Assembly: GCA_963725415.1 (NCBI GenBank)
Contig: CAVRZY010000104.1
Location: 1 to 64,000, forward strand
Source of the DNA: CAVRZY01 sp963725415
Lineage (GTDB): Bacteria > Acidobacteriota > Terriglobia > Bryobacterales > Bryobacteraceae
Length of the DNA: 64,000 bases
Direction of reading: 5' to 3'
In this document: positions 7,307-16,055 of the stretch, piece after piece
How positions within the stretch are numbered: the stretch's first letter is position 1
How the letters are laid out: every line of letters starts with the position of its first letter
The notes under the pieces: generated by a model
Databases searched by the model: none
What the model saw: the letters and a program-made list of their open reading frames with translations, nothing else
What the model was told of the DNA's origin: nothing
Position numbers and translations under genes: made by a program

Positions 7307-9706
7307 ATGCCACGCTTGAAGGACGTTTTCCTCGTGATGACCTTTGCGCTGAGTTGCGCACCGATGGCCAAGGCTCAATCCGAGTGGCCCGAATACTACC
7401 GAGATGTTCGCACGTTGGCCATTGACCGGATCGGGACTGTCTACGCTGGCACATCCTCACGAGGCATCCTCCGGTCCGACAACGGAGGAGCGTGGTGGTC
7501 CAAGATCACCGGGACTGACCGGGGATTCGATGACACGTGGATCACGGCAATCGCAGTTGACCCGGTATGGCCCTCAGTCCTGTATGCGGCTGTCGGTGGG
7601 ATGGCCCCAGGCGCGTTGTACAAATCGATAGACTCAGGCAGGACCTGGACTCAAGTCCAAAAGGGCTTACCTCAAACCTTTTACCCGCAGTCCGATTCAA
7701 TTTGGATATTGCCATCGAACCCATCGACGATCTATCTGTGGCTTGAGGTACGGATATCCTCGCAACAGTATTTGTATTCTGTTTACAAGAGTACCGACGG
7801 TGGAGCGAGTTGGGCCGGGCGAGGTCAAGCCCCGTGCACGGATAGTTTCGTGATCCCAAACCTTGCCATCCCGTCGAGCATGCTATGCACTCGAAGCAAC
7901 CAGGTCTGGCGATCCACAGATGAAGGCGCTAGTTGGCAACTGCTTGGGAGCCTCGCTGTTCCCCTCCCAAGCGACCCCCACGAGGATTACGGGGTGTGGA
8001 CCCTTGTTAGCGATCCTTCCAACCCGCAACTTCTTTACGCGGGAACGGCGAGGAACGGAATTCACAGAAGCTTAGATGGCGGTCGAACATGGATCGCGCC
8101 TACAACATGGCGGGATCGGGGGGTCAACGGGAGGATCCTGGTTGACCCCCTCACACCGTCAGTCGTGTATGCCGCGTTCGGTAACAGTCTGGTTAAGAGT
8201 TTCGATCGCGGAGCCACCTTTACACGTGTCAGCACGATCCCCGATTCAACCAGCGTGCTCGACCTCGCACTGAACCCCAGGAGTCCCGATCAAATTTTCG
8301 CTGCTTCCTACTATGGCATCCGAATCAGTTCCGACGGGGGATTATCGTGGCGGCTCCCAGGACCCATTCGTGTCACTTTGAAGGCTTCCCCAGATGCCGC
8401 CGACTTTGCGTTTGAACCGCCAGGCCCCCCTCCAGGCACGAGAGCGCTTCGTTTGACGAGCGACATCCGAGCGGTTCTGCCCGGCGAACTGGGGTTAGAA
8501 GCTCCCTTTTCAGTTTCGACCACCGGCGAGACGTGGCTGTCCGTCTCCACTACGGGCTGGGTTACTCCGGCCACTTTGACTCTGGCAGTGAATCCTCTAG
8601 GTTTGGCTCCAGGGGTTTACTCGGGCACGGTGCGAATTGCATCGGCTAGTGCCGTTAACGGCCCCTTGCTTATCCCAGTCCGTTTAAGGATCACGACAGG
8701 TCCGGCGATCGCCCTCTCCCGGAACCAATTGAGTTTTTCGTTCGAGATGGGCGGGCCTGTGCCCCCATCGCAGACGGTAACCGTTTCCAATGCGGGCGGC
8801 GGGACACTGGGCTGGACCGCGAGTTCCAACGCCCCGTGGCTGGTGGTGTCCCCGGCCTCTGGGACCGCGCCCTTTTCGCTCGCCATCTCCGTGAATCCAT
8901 GGAATCTCGCAGCGGGCACATACAGCGGCACAGTGACGGTGTCGGCTTCCGGAGCGGCCTCGCAGGTCATCACGGTCACCCTCACAGTCACGGCCCCGGT
9001 GCCCAGTATCGGCGCAATCGTGAACGCCGCCAGTTTCCGGGCGGGGATGGTGCCAGGAGGACTCGGCACGCTGTTTGGGAAGAACCTCTCGCTAGCCGCC
9101 GGGACTGAGTTTCCGGGAGGGGCTACTTCCTACAAAGGCGTCACAGTCACCGTGGAAGGCCACAGGGTTCCCTTGCTGGCGCTGAGCAACGTGGGGGGCC
9201 AAGAGCAGATCAACTTCCAGGCTCCCTTTGAGCTGGGCACACCGGCTTTGGCGAGGGTCGAGGTCAATAGCGGTGGGAGGATTGCGGCGCTCCAGAATGT
9301 GCCAGTGCTCAGAGCGCAGCCCGGAGTTTTCGAGTACGCCTTGCCCGGAAGCGGGGTCACGCACGCGGCCGCGGTGAAGCCCGACGGTTCCGTGGTGGAC
9401 CTGGGGAACCCGGTATTACGTGGAGAGCCGATCTCGATCTTCCTCACGGGAATGGGTCCACTCTTGCCCGTGTTGCAGACCGGACAAATAGGGCCTGCCG
9501 ATCCCCCAGCGGTCACCTATCTGCAGCCCGTTGTGCGGATCGCTGGTCAGGAAGCACAGGTGCTGTTCAGTGGTTACGCTCCAGGGTTCCTGGGCCTGTA
9601 CCAGATCAACGTCGTGATGGCGGACACTACGCCATCCGGGCTCGTAAGCCTGGATGTCGTAGTGGACGGGGTGCCCAGCCAGACCTCGAAGATCGCAGTC
9701 CGGTGA
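7307..9706 (+). CDS. Secreted BNR/propeller-Ig protein with Solibacter C-terminal domain
   Basis: The 799-residue protein has a signal peptide ending in SCAPMAKAQS. It then has BNR/sortilin-like beta-propeller repeats to about residue 360 (repeated S.DGG.SW / SxDxGxTW Asp-boxes), Ig-like BACON-type repeats (GTLGWTASSNAPWLVVSPASG), and from about residue 565 the domain starting IGAIVNAASF and containing GTLFGKNLS and QINFQAPFE. This last domain is the hallmark TIGR03437-like domain of Solibacter. Ligand and role are unknown; such proteins are probably surface or secreted adhesion/recognition factors. The ATG at 7,307 was chosen over an upstream in-frame start because the signal peptide begins there. 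It lies inside the tRNA-Val island, so it may be cargo. Confidence 0.85.
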   Translation: MPRLKDVFLVMTFALSCAPMAKAQSEWPEYYRDVRTLAIDRIGTVYAGTSSRGILRSDNGGAWWSKITGTDRGFDDTWITAIAVDPVWPSVLYAAVGGMAPGALYKSIDSGRTWTQVQKGLPQTFYPQSDSIWILPSNPSTIYLWLEVRISSQQYLYSVYKSTDGGASWAGRGQAPCTDSFVIPNLAIPSSMLCTRSNQVWRSTDEGASWQLLGSLAVPLPSDPHEDYGVWTLVSDPSNPQLLYAGTARNGIHRSLDGGRTWIAPTTWRDRGVNGRILVDPLTPSVVYAAFGNSLVKSFDRGATFTRVSTIPDSTSVLDLALNPRSPDQIFAASYYGIRISSDGGLSWRLPGPIRVTLKASPDAADFAFEPPGPPPGTRALRLTSDIRAVLPGELGLEAPFSVSTTGETWLSVSTTGWVTPATLTLAVNPLGLAPGVYSGTVRIASASAVNGPLLIPVRLRITTGPAIALSRNQLSFSFEMGGPVPPSQTVTVSNAGGGTLGWTASSNAPWLVVSPASGTAPFSLAISVNPWNLAAGTYSGTVTVSASGAASQVITVTLTVTAPVPSIGAIVNAASFRAGMVPGGLGTLFGKNLSLAAGTEFPGGATSYKGVTVTVEGHRVPLLALSNVGGQEQINFQAPFELGTPALARVEVNSGGRIAALQNVPVLRAQPGVFEYALPGSGVTHAAAVKPDGSVVDLGNPVLRGEPISIFLTGMGPLLPVLQTGQIGPADPPAVTYLQPVVRIAGQEAQVLFSGYAPGFLGLYQINVVMADTTPSGLVSLDVVVDGVPSQTSKIAVR

Positions 9707-9758
9707 AGCGCCTCGACCCGTCCTCAAGCTGGCGTCTGGCGTGGGCTTCAGGCCGTGC

Positions 9759-9965
9759 TTAAACGGGGTGGACGGCTGGAACCTTGCTGGCACTCCCTCG
9801 GAGGGCGCGCAGGTCAAGTTCACGCAGCAGGCGCAGCGCGGCGACCCGCAGTTTCTCCATACGCCCCTCGCAGCAGTGCCACAACCACCATTCCTGCGGG
9901 CTGGGCGACGGCTCCCGTTTGAACCGTCGCCAGTACCGCCGGACCCGCGCATCGGCCCGGATCAT
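9759..9965 (-). CDS. Possible small basic protein
   Basis: A 68-residue frame rich in Arg, Leu and Trp (RRYWRRFKREPSPSPQEWWLWHCC). No family is recognised. It lies in the otherwise empty 440 bp between the propeller gene and the zinc-finger gene, and the frame can be extended upstream to 10,046. Coding potential is uncertain; it may be chance. Confidence 0.25.
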   Translation of the reverse strand: MIRADARVRRYWRRFKREPSPSPQEWWLWHCCEGRMEKLRVAALRLLRELDLRALRGSASKVPAVHPV

Positions 9966-10147
9966 CCGCCCGAGGCTGCGGTCGGGCGCCCGGCCCCGAT
10001 CACGATGAGCAGCGCCCGGCGCACTCCTTCTTCGCCCTGCATCCACTTGGGCAGGCTTTCAGGCGCAGGCGGGAGAAGATCGGGAATGGCCCGGTCTTGC
10101 ACCGAAACCGAACCAGGAAGGATTCTGCGGGGCCGGGAAGCACCAGA

Positions 10148-10354
10148 CTACCCCTTTTCCCCTGGGGCGTCCTGGGCAATCTTTCTCGCGGCTGCGCGAA
10201 GAGCGGCGATGAACTGATCAATGTGCGTCAGGCGATCCTGACACGGTTCGCAGACCAGCAGATGCTCCTCCAGGGGCTCAATCTCTGACTCGGGCAGGGT
10301 TTCCATGGCGTACTGCTCTAGCGCGTCTTGCGAGACGTGCTCACTGAGGTCCAT
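10148..10354 (-). CDS. Small zinc-finger anti-sigma-like protein
   Basis: The 68-residue protein starts at the ATG at 10,354, preceded by GGAGG. It shows the pattern of the N-terminal zinc-binding domain of anti-sigma factors: LEQYAMETLPESE, then EEHLLVCEPCQDRL, that is a His-x3-Cys-x2-Cys motif. There is no membrane segment and no neighbouring sigma gene, so it could be a free-standing zinc-finger regulator or a truncated anti-sigma. It is divergent from the HsdR_N/RAMA gene, with 281 bp between the starts. Confidence 0.6.
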   Translation of the reverse strand: MDLSEHVSQDALEQYAMETLPESEIEPLEEHLLVCEPCQDRLTHIDQFIAALRAAARKIAQDAPGEKG

Positions 10355-10635
10355 GGCAGGAACCTCCGCCGCCGGATGCCGGTCTGAGGGAAGCTTAGCG
10401 GGGGAGCCGGGTGCTAGGCAATCGGCCAGGGTGCAGGAATTCTGCGTCGGAGTTTCGGAATTGCTACAATCCCATCGAATCCTGAGGTGAACATGCACAC
10501 CGTCATCCGGGCAGACGTTCGCCTGGCTGAGTGTCCCTCATTCGGTCAACCGATCACCCGATACCACCCGAACAGCCACGGGGCAGAGAACTACCCCGCT
10601 CTGGCCCACAAGGTCATGAAGCAGGAAAGGAGCCG

Positions 10636-11748
10636 ATGAGTATGACAGAAACACGCCGCCAGATGCTGGTGGACACCATGGAAAAGCTCAGGAAGAGAAT
10701 CCAGTCAATCCGGGACAAGGGAGAACCCATCGGGGAGCAAAATACGAAGGCAACCCTCATCGACCCGCTCCTCTCCGCATTGGGATGGGACATGGAGGAT
10801 TTGGAGGAGGTCTCACGGGAGTACAAGCGAAAACCCCAGGACAACCCGGTGGACTATTCCCTATTCCTCCTTCGGTCCCCCAGCTTGTTTGTGGAGGCCA
10901 AGGGCCTGGAAAGGGATCTCAACGACCGGAAATGGGTATCCCAGACTTTGAGCTACGCGACCGTCGTGGGCGTGGAGTGGTGCGTGCTGACGAACGGGGA
11001 TGAATACCGCCTCTACAATGCCCACGCCGCTGTGGACGTGGAGGAAAAACTATTCCGAACGGTACGCATTTCGGATTCCGGTCAAGAGCAATACACCCTT
11101 GAAACCATGGAACTCCTGTCGAAAGAAAAGATGGGCGAGAACAGCCTCAGCGTCCTCTGGAAAGCTCACTTCGTAGACCGCAACGTTAAGGCGGCATTGG
11201 ACGGTCTTTTCAAAGACGAGGAGAGCGGTCTAATTCGCCTGATTCGGAAGAGAACGACTGGCCTCAATCCTTCTGAAATCCGCTCTTCCCTGAAGCGGGC
11301 AGCCATTCGGATTGATTTCCCAGCGATCCCCGTGCCCCAGAAAACGCTGGAGAAAGAAAGTAAGCCTCCCGCAACGCAACCCTCCAGTCGCCGCAGGGAA
11401 GGCGGTATCAAAGCCTGGCAGACGATACAGAAGACAAAGGAGGCTTCGGCCATCAGGCTGATTGAAGCGGGCATCATCCATCCCCCCTTGGACCTAGAGA
11501 GGGAGTACAAGGGCGTCCACCTCAAGGCAGCCATCCAGGAAGGCGGAACTGTAGTAGTCGATGGCAAACCCTACGATTCCCTCTCCACCGCCGCCGGGAT
11601 CGCACGGAAGTCTGTAATCGGGGCGCCGCCAGGCCGCCCGTACCCTCAGACTAACGGGTGGACCTTCTGGAGATTTCGAGACCCGCAAACGGGAAAGCTT
11701 CTGGAGATTGACGATCTCCGACAGAAGTATCTGAAAAGGAGCCGCTAG
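10636..11748 (+). CDS. HsdR_N-type nuclease-like protein with C-terminal RAMA-like domain
   Basis: The 370-residue protein starts at an ATG with AGGAG upstream. Residues ~20-175 resemble the N-terminal nuclease-type domain of type I restriction HsdR and related orphan proteins: TLIDPLLSALGWD, a conserved PVDYSLFLLRSPSLFVEAKGLERDL (P-D…E-x-K type core) and WCVLTNGDEYRLYN. Residues ~275-370 resemble the RAMA/DUF4357-type domain of restriction-modification proteins (LIEAGIIHPP, EYDS-like YDSLSTAAG, NGWTFWRF). No helicase, methylase or specificity gene is adjacent. It could be a stand-alone modified-DNA-sensing nuclease or a remnant restriction component. Its place inside the tRNA-Val island fits defence cargo. 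Confidence 0.7.
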   Translation: MSMTETRRQMLVDTMEKLRKRIQSIRDKGEPIGEQNTKATLIDPLLSALGWDMEDLEEVSREYKRKPQDNPVDYSLFLLRSPSLFVEAKGLERDLNDRKWVSQTLSYATVVGVEWCVLTNGDEYRLYNAHAAVDVEEKLFRTVRISDSGQEQYTLETMELLSKEKMGENSLSVLWKAHFVDRNVKAALDGLFKDEESGLIRLIRKRTTGLNPSEIRSSLKRAAIRIDFPAIPVPQKTLEKESKPPATQPSSRRREGGIKAWQTIQKTKEASAIRLIEAGIIHPPLDLEREYKGVHLKAAIQEGGTVVVDGKPYDSLSTAAGIARKSVIGAPPGRPYPQTNGWTFWRFRDPQTGKLLEIDDLRQKYLKRSR

Positions 11749-11855
11749 AAAACGGCAAAGCGCAAGACGATTGGGGACAATCCCCTGCACGCCGTGGTCC
11801 CGCGCGCACGGAAACCGGGCTGGGAGCGTCCAAGCGAAGGTGCTCAGGTGTATGC

Positions 11856-12572
11856 TTGCAGCTACCCAGGAAACCACAATGGAAATCCTGGCTGAGCGCG
11901 GCGAGCTACACCACCCGGCAGATCGCGGACGAACTGAATCGGCAGGGACTCACCACCCGGCGCGGGGTGGTTTACGCGCCGGACAAGGCACAGCGCGCGC
12001 TGGAGAACTTCTTCCAGGAATCCACGCTGGTGGCGCTGCGCGAGCTTGCGCTACGCGAGACCGCGCACGAGGTGGATGCGCGCCAGGTCGAGATTCCCGA
12101 AACGGCTCCAGAAAAACAGGAACCACCTGATTCGGCCGGCCTGGCGTGCCATTCTGCCGCATCGCCGGTGCGTATCATGGTGTGCGTCACCGCCGATCCC
12201 TCAGCGGCCATGCTCATCCGTCGTGCCCGGCGCGTGGCGGACTATCTTCGCGCCGATTGCTTTGCCGTGTATGTCCACCCGGAGCAGGACTTGAGCGATC
12301 TTCCCGTGGAGCGCAGAGAGGCCATCGAGAGGATCTTGAATTTTGCCCGGAACCTGCACATCGAGACCCGTATCCTGCACGACTCAGACGCGGCGAAGTC
12401 CCTGGTTGATTTCGCTCGAGTGCACCAGATCACCCACATTTTCGTGGCCCGGCCGCAGTACGGGCGATGGCAGTGGTTCCTCGGACGAAACTTGATCCAT
12501 AAGATCGTGCGCGAGGCACGCGACATGGAGATGATCATCGTGGCCGACCGCCGGCCCGGAAAAGTGGTTTGA
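11856..12572 (+). pseudogene. Recombinase remnant fused in frame to KdpD/Usp fragment
   Basis: The first ~38 residues (TTRQIADELNRQGLTTRRG) look like the helix-turn-helix turn of the Recombinase domain of large serine recombinases. At 11,973 the frame runs directly into the C-terminal 200 residues of the second KdpD-like protein, including the whole Usp-like domain. The join occurs at a shared CGGCGCGGGG, suggesting microhomology. The catalytic resolvase domain is absent. The chimera is open to a normal stop and could be expressed, but no start signal is clear. It probably records how the right repeat arm was captured. Confidence 0.65.
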
Positions 12573-12668
12573 GGTCACAGGCCTGCTCCCGTCGCGGGTC
12601 CTCGGGTAATGCTTGAAAAGCTTGGTGGGCGGTGCAGGGCTCGAACCTGCGACCTCCTGCTTGTAAGG
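11973..12668. repeat. Right arm of ~0.7 kb direct repeat
   Basis: Second copy of 5,897-6,593. Here the repeat ends in an intact tRNA-Val gene, whose 3' half belongs to the repeat and whose 5' half is unique. The left copy keeps the intact kdpD-like gene. The ancestral order was therefore probably kdpD-like gene, tRNA-Val, RND pump, with ~6 kb inserted between. Confidence 0.9.
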
Positions 12669-12699
12669 CAGGCGCTCTGACCGGCTGAGCTAACCGCCC
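12623..12699 (-). tRNA. tRNA-Val (anticodon UAC)
   Basis: The full cloverleaf can be read on the minus strand. The acceptor GGGCGGT pairs with ACCGCCC, the D arm is GCTCAGCCGGTCAGAGC, the anticodon stem CCTGC/GCAGG encloses the loop CTTACAA (anticodon TAC), and the T arm is GCAGG-TTCGAGC-CCTGC. A CCA end is encoded (12,623-12,625). Its 3' half is duplicated at 6,547-6,593. Confidence 0.95.
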
Positions 12700-12902
12700 G
12701 TAGCGGTACGTCTTGATTCTACTGGATTTCTGGGCTCACGGCAGCAGGCATGGCGCGGCTGCGCCGCCAGGGCAAAAGTCAAATCAGAGCGTGGGCCGTG
12801 GGCCGGGCCGGGCAGGTCGGGGACTTGTCCCAGTCGGTCAAGGCTGCGTAACCGACCCGCTTCGGATCACGCCATTAATCTGGTATTGTGTCTCTCTAGG
12901 CT

Positions 12903-15900
12903 ATGTGGATCGTACGCCTCGCTCTGCGCCGTCCTTACACCTTCATCGTGGCCGCGCTGGTAATCGCCTTGCTGGGAGCGGTGTGCATTTTGCGCATGCC
13001 CACGGACATCTTCCCGGAGATCAATATTCCGGTGGTCAGCGTCATCTGGTCTTACTCAGGGATGTCGGCCGAGGAGATGGAGAAGCGGGTCGCTACGGTG
13101 ACGGAGCGCGCCTTCACGACCACGGTGGCCGACATCGAACACATGGAATCGCAGTCCATCAACGGCCTGAGCCACCTGAAGATCTTCTTCCAGCCGGGGG
13201 CGAAAATCGAGGCGGCGGTGGCGCAACTGAGCGCGCAATCCAACTCAGTGGTGCGCGTTCTGCCGCCGGGCATCTTTCCGCCTTCCATCCTGCGGTATAA
13301 CGCCTCCAGCGTTCCGATCCTGCAAATCAGCGCCAGCAGCGAAACGCTCACCGAGCAGCAGCTCTATGACCTGGGGTTGAACTTCATCCGGACGCAGTTG
13401 GCGACCGTGCAAGGGGCCTCGGTGCCACTGCCCTATGGGGGCAAATTTCGGCAAATCATGGTGGATCTGGAGCCGCAGGCTCTCTTTGCCAGAGGGCTGT
13501 CGGCCACCGACATCAGCGCCGCGGTCAACGCGCAGAACCTGATCATTCCCGCCGGCACTGCCAAGATGGGCGGCCGCGAGTACAGCATCCGGCTCAACAG
13601 CAGTCCGGAGATGGTCGAGGCGCTGAACCGGCTGCCGGTCAAACAGGTGAATGGGGCCACCATCTACGTGGGGGACGTGGCGCAGGTGCGGGACGGATCC
13701 GCCGTGCAAACCAATATCGTGCGCGAAAATGGCCGCCGCGGCACACTGCTGACGATCCTGAAAGGCGGCGGGGCTTCGACTCTGGACATCGTGGATCGCG
13801 TCAAGAAAGTCCTGCCCCGCATCCAAACGACTCTGCCCCGCGAGCTGAACCTGAAATACCTCTCTGACCAGTCCCTGTTCGTGCGCGCCTCGCTGGACAG
13901 CGTGAACCGGGAGGCGGTGATCGCGGCGTTTTTGACCGCACTGATGATCCTGCTTTTCCTGGGAAGCTGGCGCAGCACCTTCATCGTGGCCACCTCGATT
14001 CCGCTTTCGATCCTGACCTCGATCGTGGTGCTGAACTTCCTGGGCGAGACGCTCAATGTCATGACCTTGGGCGGATTGGCTCTGGCCGTGGGCATCCTGG
14101 TGGATGACGCCACCGTGGCCATCGAGAACATCCACCGCAACCTGGCGCTGGGCAAGCCGCTGATGCGCGCCATCCTGGACGGCTCGCAGGAGATCGCAGT
14201 GCCGGCGTTCGTTTCGACCCTGTCGATCTGCATCGTGTTCGTGCCGGTGATCTTCCTGAGCGGGTCGGCGAAATGGCTGTTCACCCCACTGGCCCTGGCG
14301 GTGGTGTTTGCGATGCTGGCCTCCTACGTGCTCTCGCGCACGCTGGTGCCGACCCTGGCGATGTATCTGCTGCGGGGCGAGGCGCGCCTGCACGCCCGCG
14401 CTGGGGGTCCGCCCCGTCCAGGCCTCTTCCAGCGGCTGTTCGAAAGGGGCCGGGAGGGCTACCGGAACGCGCTGGCCTGGGCCCTGGATCATCGAGCTGC
14501 CGTGGTGATCTTGTTTGTGGCTTTCAGTGCCGGCACCTTCGCCCTGCTTCCGTTCATCGGCCAGGACTTTTTCCCGCAGGTGGACGCCGGGCAGTTCCGC
14601 CTGCACGTGCGGGCGCCGGCCGGAACGCGGCTCGAAGAGACGGCCCGGATCTTCAGCCGGGTGGAAGACGCCATCCGGCGCAGCATCCCGCCGGAGGAAC
14701 TCTCGGCGCTGCTGGACAACATCGGCGTGCCTATGGGTAGCATCAATCTGGCCTACACCGACCCTTCCACGGTCGGCCCGGCCGACGGTGAGATTCTTGC
14801 GGTGCTCAAGGAGCACGGGGCGACCTGGCAGCACGTCAAGGAGCTGCGCCGCAAGCTCAAGGAAGAGTTCCCCGATCTGATTTTCTTTTTCCAGCCCTCC
14901 GACATCGTGAGCCAGATCCTGAATTTCGGACTTCCGGCGCCCATTGACGTCCAAGTAGTGGGGCGCAACCAGGCGGCCAACTACCAGATCGCCCGCCAGA
15001 TCGAAGCGCGCATCGCTCGTATCCCCGGCGCGGTGGATGTGCACCTGCACCAGGTGGTCAACGCGCCCGAACTGCGGATTAACGTGGACCGCACCCGCGC
15101 GGAAGATATCGGCCTGACGCAGCGCGACGTCGCCAACAGCTTGCTCATCTCGTTGAGTTCCAGCGGGCAAGTGGCGCCCAACTTCTGGCTCAATCCGGAG
15201 AACTCGGTCAACTACATGCTTTCGGTGCAGACGCCACAATACAGGATCGATTCCATCGACGCCCTGGGCCGCACCTCCATTGCAGCCAGCGGCTCGGGCG
15301 CTCCGCAACTATTGAGCAATCTGGCGACGGTCGAACGCCGCACCACCATGTCCGCGATCAATCACTATAACGTGCAGCCGGTCTTCGATATTTACGCCAA
15401 CGTCCAGGACCGCGACCTGGGGAGCGTGTCGCGGGAGGTCCGGCAGGTGGTGGCGCAGTTTGAGTCCAGGCTGCCGCGGGGCAGTTTCATCGATTTCCGC
15501 GGCCAGGCCGAAAGTATGACCTCCTCGTTCGTCGGGCTGGGCGGCGGACTGGTCTTCGCGGTCCTGCTGGTCTACTTTCTGATGGTGGTGAATTTCCAGT
15601 CCTGGCTGGATCCGCTGATCATCATGATGGCCCTGCCGGGCGCTCTTTGCGGCATCCTGTGGATGCTGTTCGTCAGCCAAACTACCTTTAATGTTCCCTC
15701 CTTGATGGGCGCCATCATGAGCATTGGCGTGGCGACCGCCAACAGCATCCTGCTGATCACGTTCGCGAACGACCGGCGGCGGGCGGGGCAGGATGCCAAG
15801 GCGGCCGCGCTCGAAGCCGGCTATGTGCGTCTGCGCCCGGTGCTGATGACTGCGCTGGCCATGATCATCGGGATGCTGCCCATGTCCCTGGGATGGGGAG

Positions 15901-16049
15901 AGGGCGGCGAACAGAATGCCCCGCTGGGACGCGCGGTGATCGGCGGGCTGATGCTGGCCACCGTGGCCACGCTCTTCTTCGTCCCCGTGGTTTACAGTTT
16001 GCTTCGCAAGAAGCAACCTCGGGAACTTGAGACGCTCGAATCGAGGTAG
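12903..16049 (+). CDS. RND multidrug efflux permease (HAE-1/AcrB type)
   Basis: Proton-driven inner-membrane pump subunit of a tripartite efflux system. At 1,048 residues it has the family length, with twelve predicted membrane helices in two halves, the first starting in the LALRRPYTFIVAALVIALLG segment. The proton-relay motif in TM4, GILVDDATVAIENIHRN, carries the paired Asp residues. The second half has the matching MGAIMSIGVATANSILLI helix. Substrate loops suggest the drug/hydrophobe branch rather than heavy metal, though this is not certain. The adaptor gene begins 6 bp after the stop, so the two are co-transcribed. An outer-membrane TolC-like factor is not in the window. Confidence 0.93.
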   Translation: MWIVRLALRRPYTFIVAALVIALLGAVCILRMPTDIFPEINIPVVSVIWSYSGMSAEEMEKRVATVTERAFTTTVADIEHMESQSINGLSHLKIFFQPGAKIEAAVAQLSAQSNSVVRVLPPGIFPPSILRYNASSVPILQISASSETLTEQQLYDLGLNFIRTQLATVQGASVPLPYGGKFRQIMVDLEPQALFARGLSATDISAAVNAQNLIIPAGTAKMGGREYSIRLNSSPEMVEALNRLPVKQVNGATIYVGDVAQVRDGSAVQTNIVRENGRRGTLLTILKGGGASTLDIVDRVKKVLPRIQTTLPRELNLKYLSDQSLFVRASLDSVNREAVIAAFLTALMILLFLGSWRSTFIVATSIPLSILTSIVVLNFLGETLNVMTLGGLALAVGILVDDATVAIENIHRNLALGKPLMRAILDGSQEIAVPAFVSTLSICIVFVPVIFLSGSAKWLFTPLALAVVFAMLASYVLSRTLVPTLAMYLLRGEARLHARAGGPPRPGLFQRLFERGREGYRNALAWALDHRAAVVILFVAFSAGTFALLPFIGQDFFPQVDAGQFRLHVRAPAGTRLEETARIFSRVEDAIRRSIPPEELSALLDNIGVPMGSINLAYTDPSTVGPADGEILAVLKEHGATWQHVKELRRKLKEEFPDLIFFFQPSDIVSQILNFGLPAPIDVQVVGRNQAANYQIARQIEARIARIPGAVDVHLHQVVNAPELRINVDRTRAEDIGLTQRDVANSLLISLSSSGQVAPNFWLNPENSVNYMLSVQTPQYRIDSIDALGRTSIAASGSGAPQLLSNLATVERRTTMSAINHYNVQPVFDIYANVQDRDLGSVSREVRQVVAQFESRLPRGSFIDFRGQAESMTSSFVGLGGGLVFAVLLVYFLMVVNFQSWLDPLIIMMALPGALCGILWMLFVSQTTFNVPSLMGAIMSIGVATANSILLITFANDRRRAGQDAKAAALEAGYVRLRPVLMTALAMIIGMLPMSLGWGEGGEQNAPLGRAVIGGLMLATVATLFFVPVVYSLLRKKQPRELETLESR

Positions 16050-16055
16050 GCGCAT

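Noticed and set aside
13245..15308. Long minus-strand open frame inside the RND permease gene
   Set aside because: High-GC codon use in the RND gene leaves the complementary strand free of stops; its translation is rich in His, Gln, Arg and has no family resemblance.
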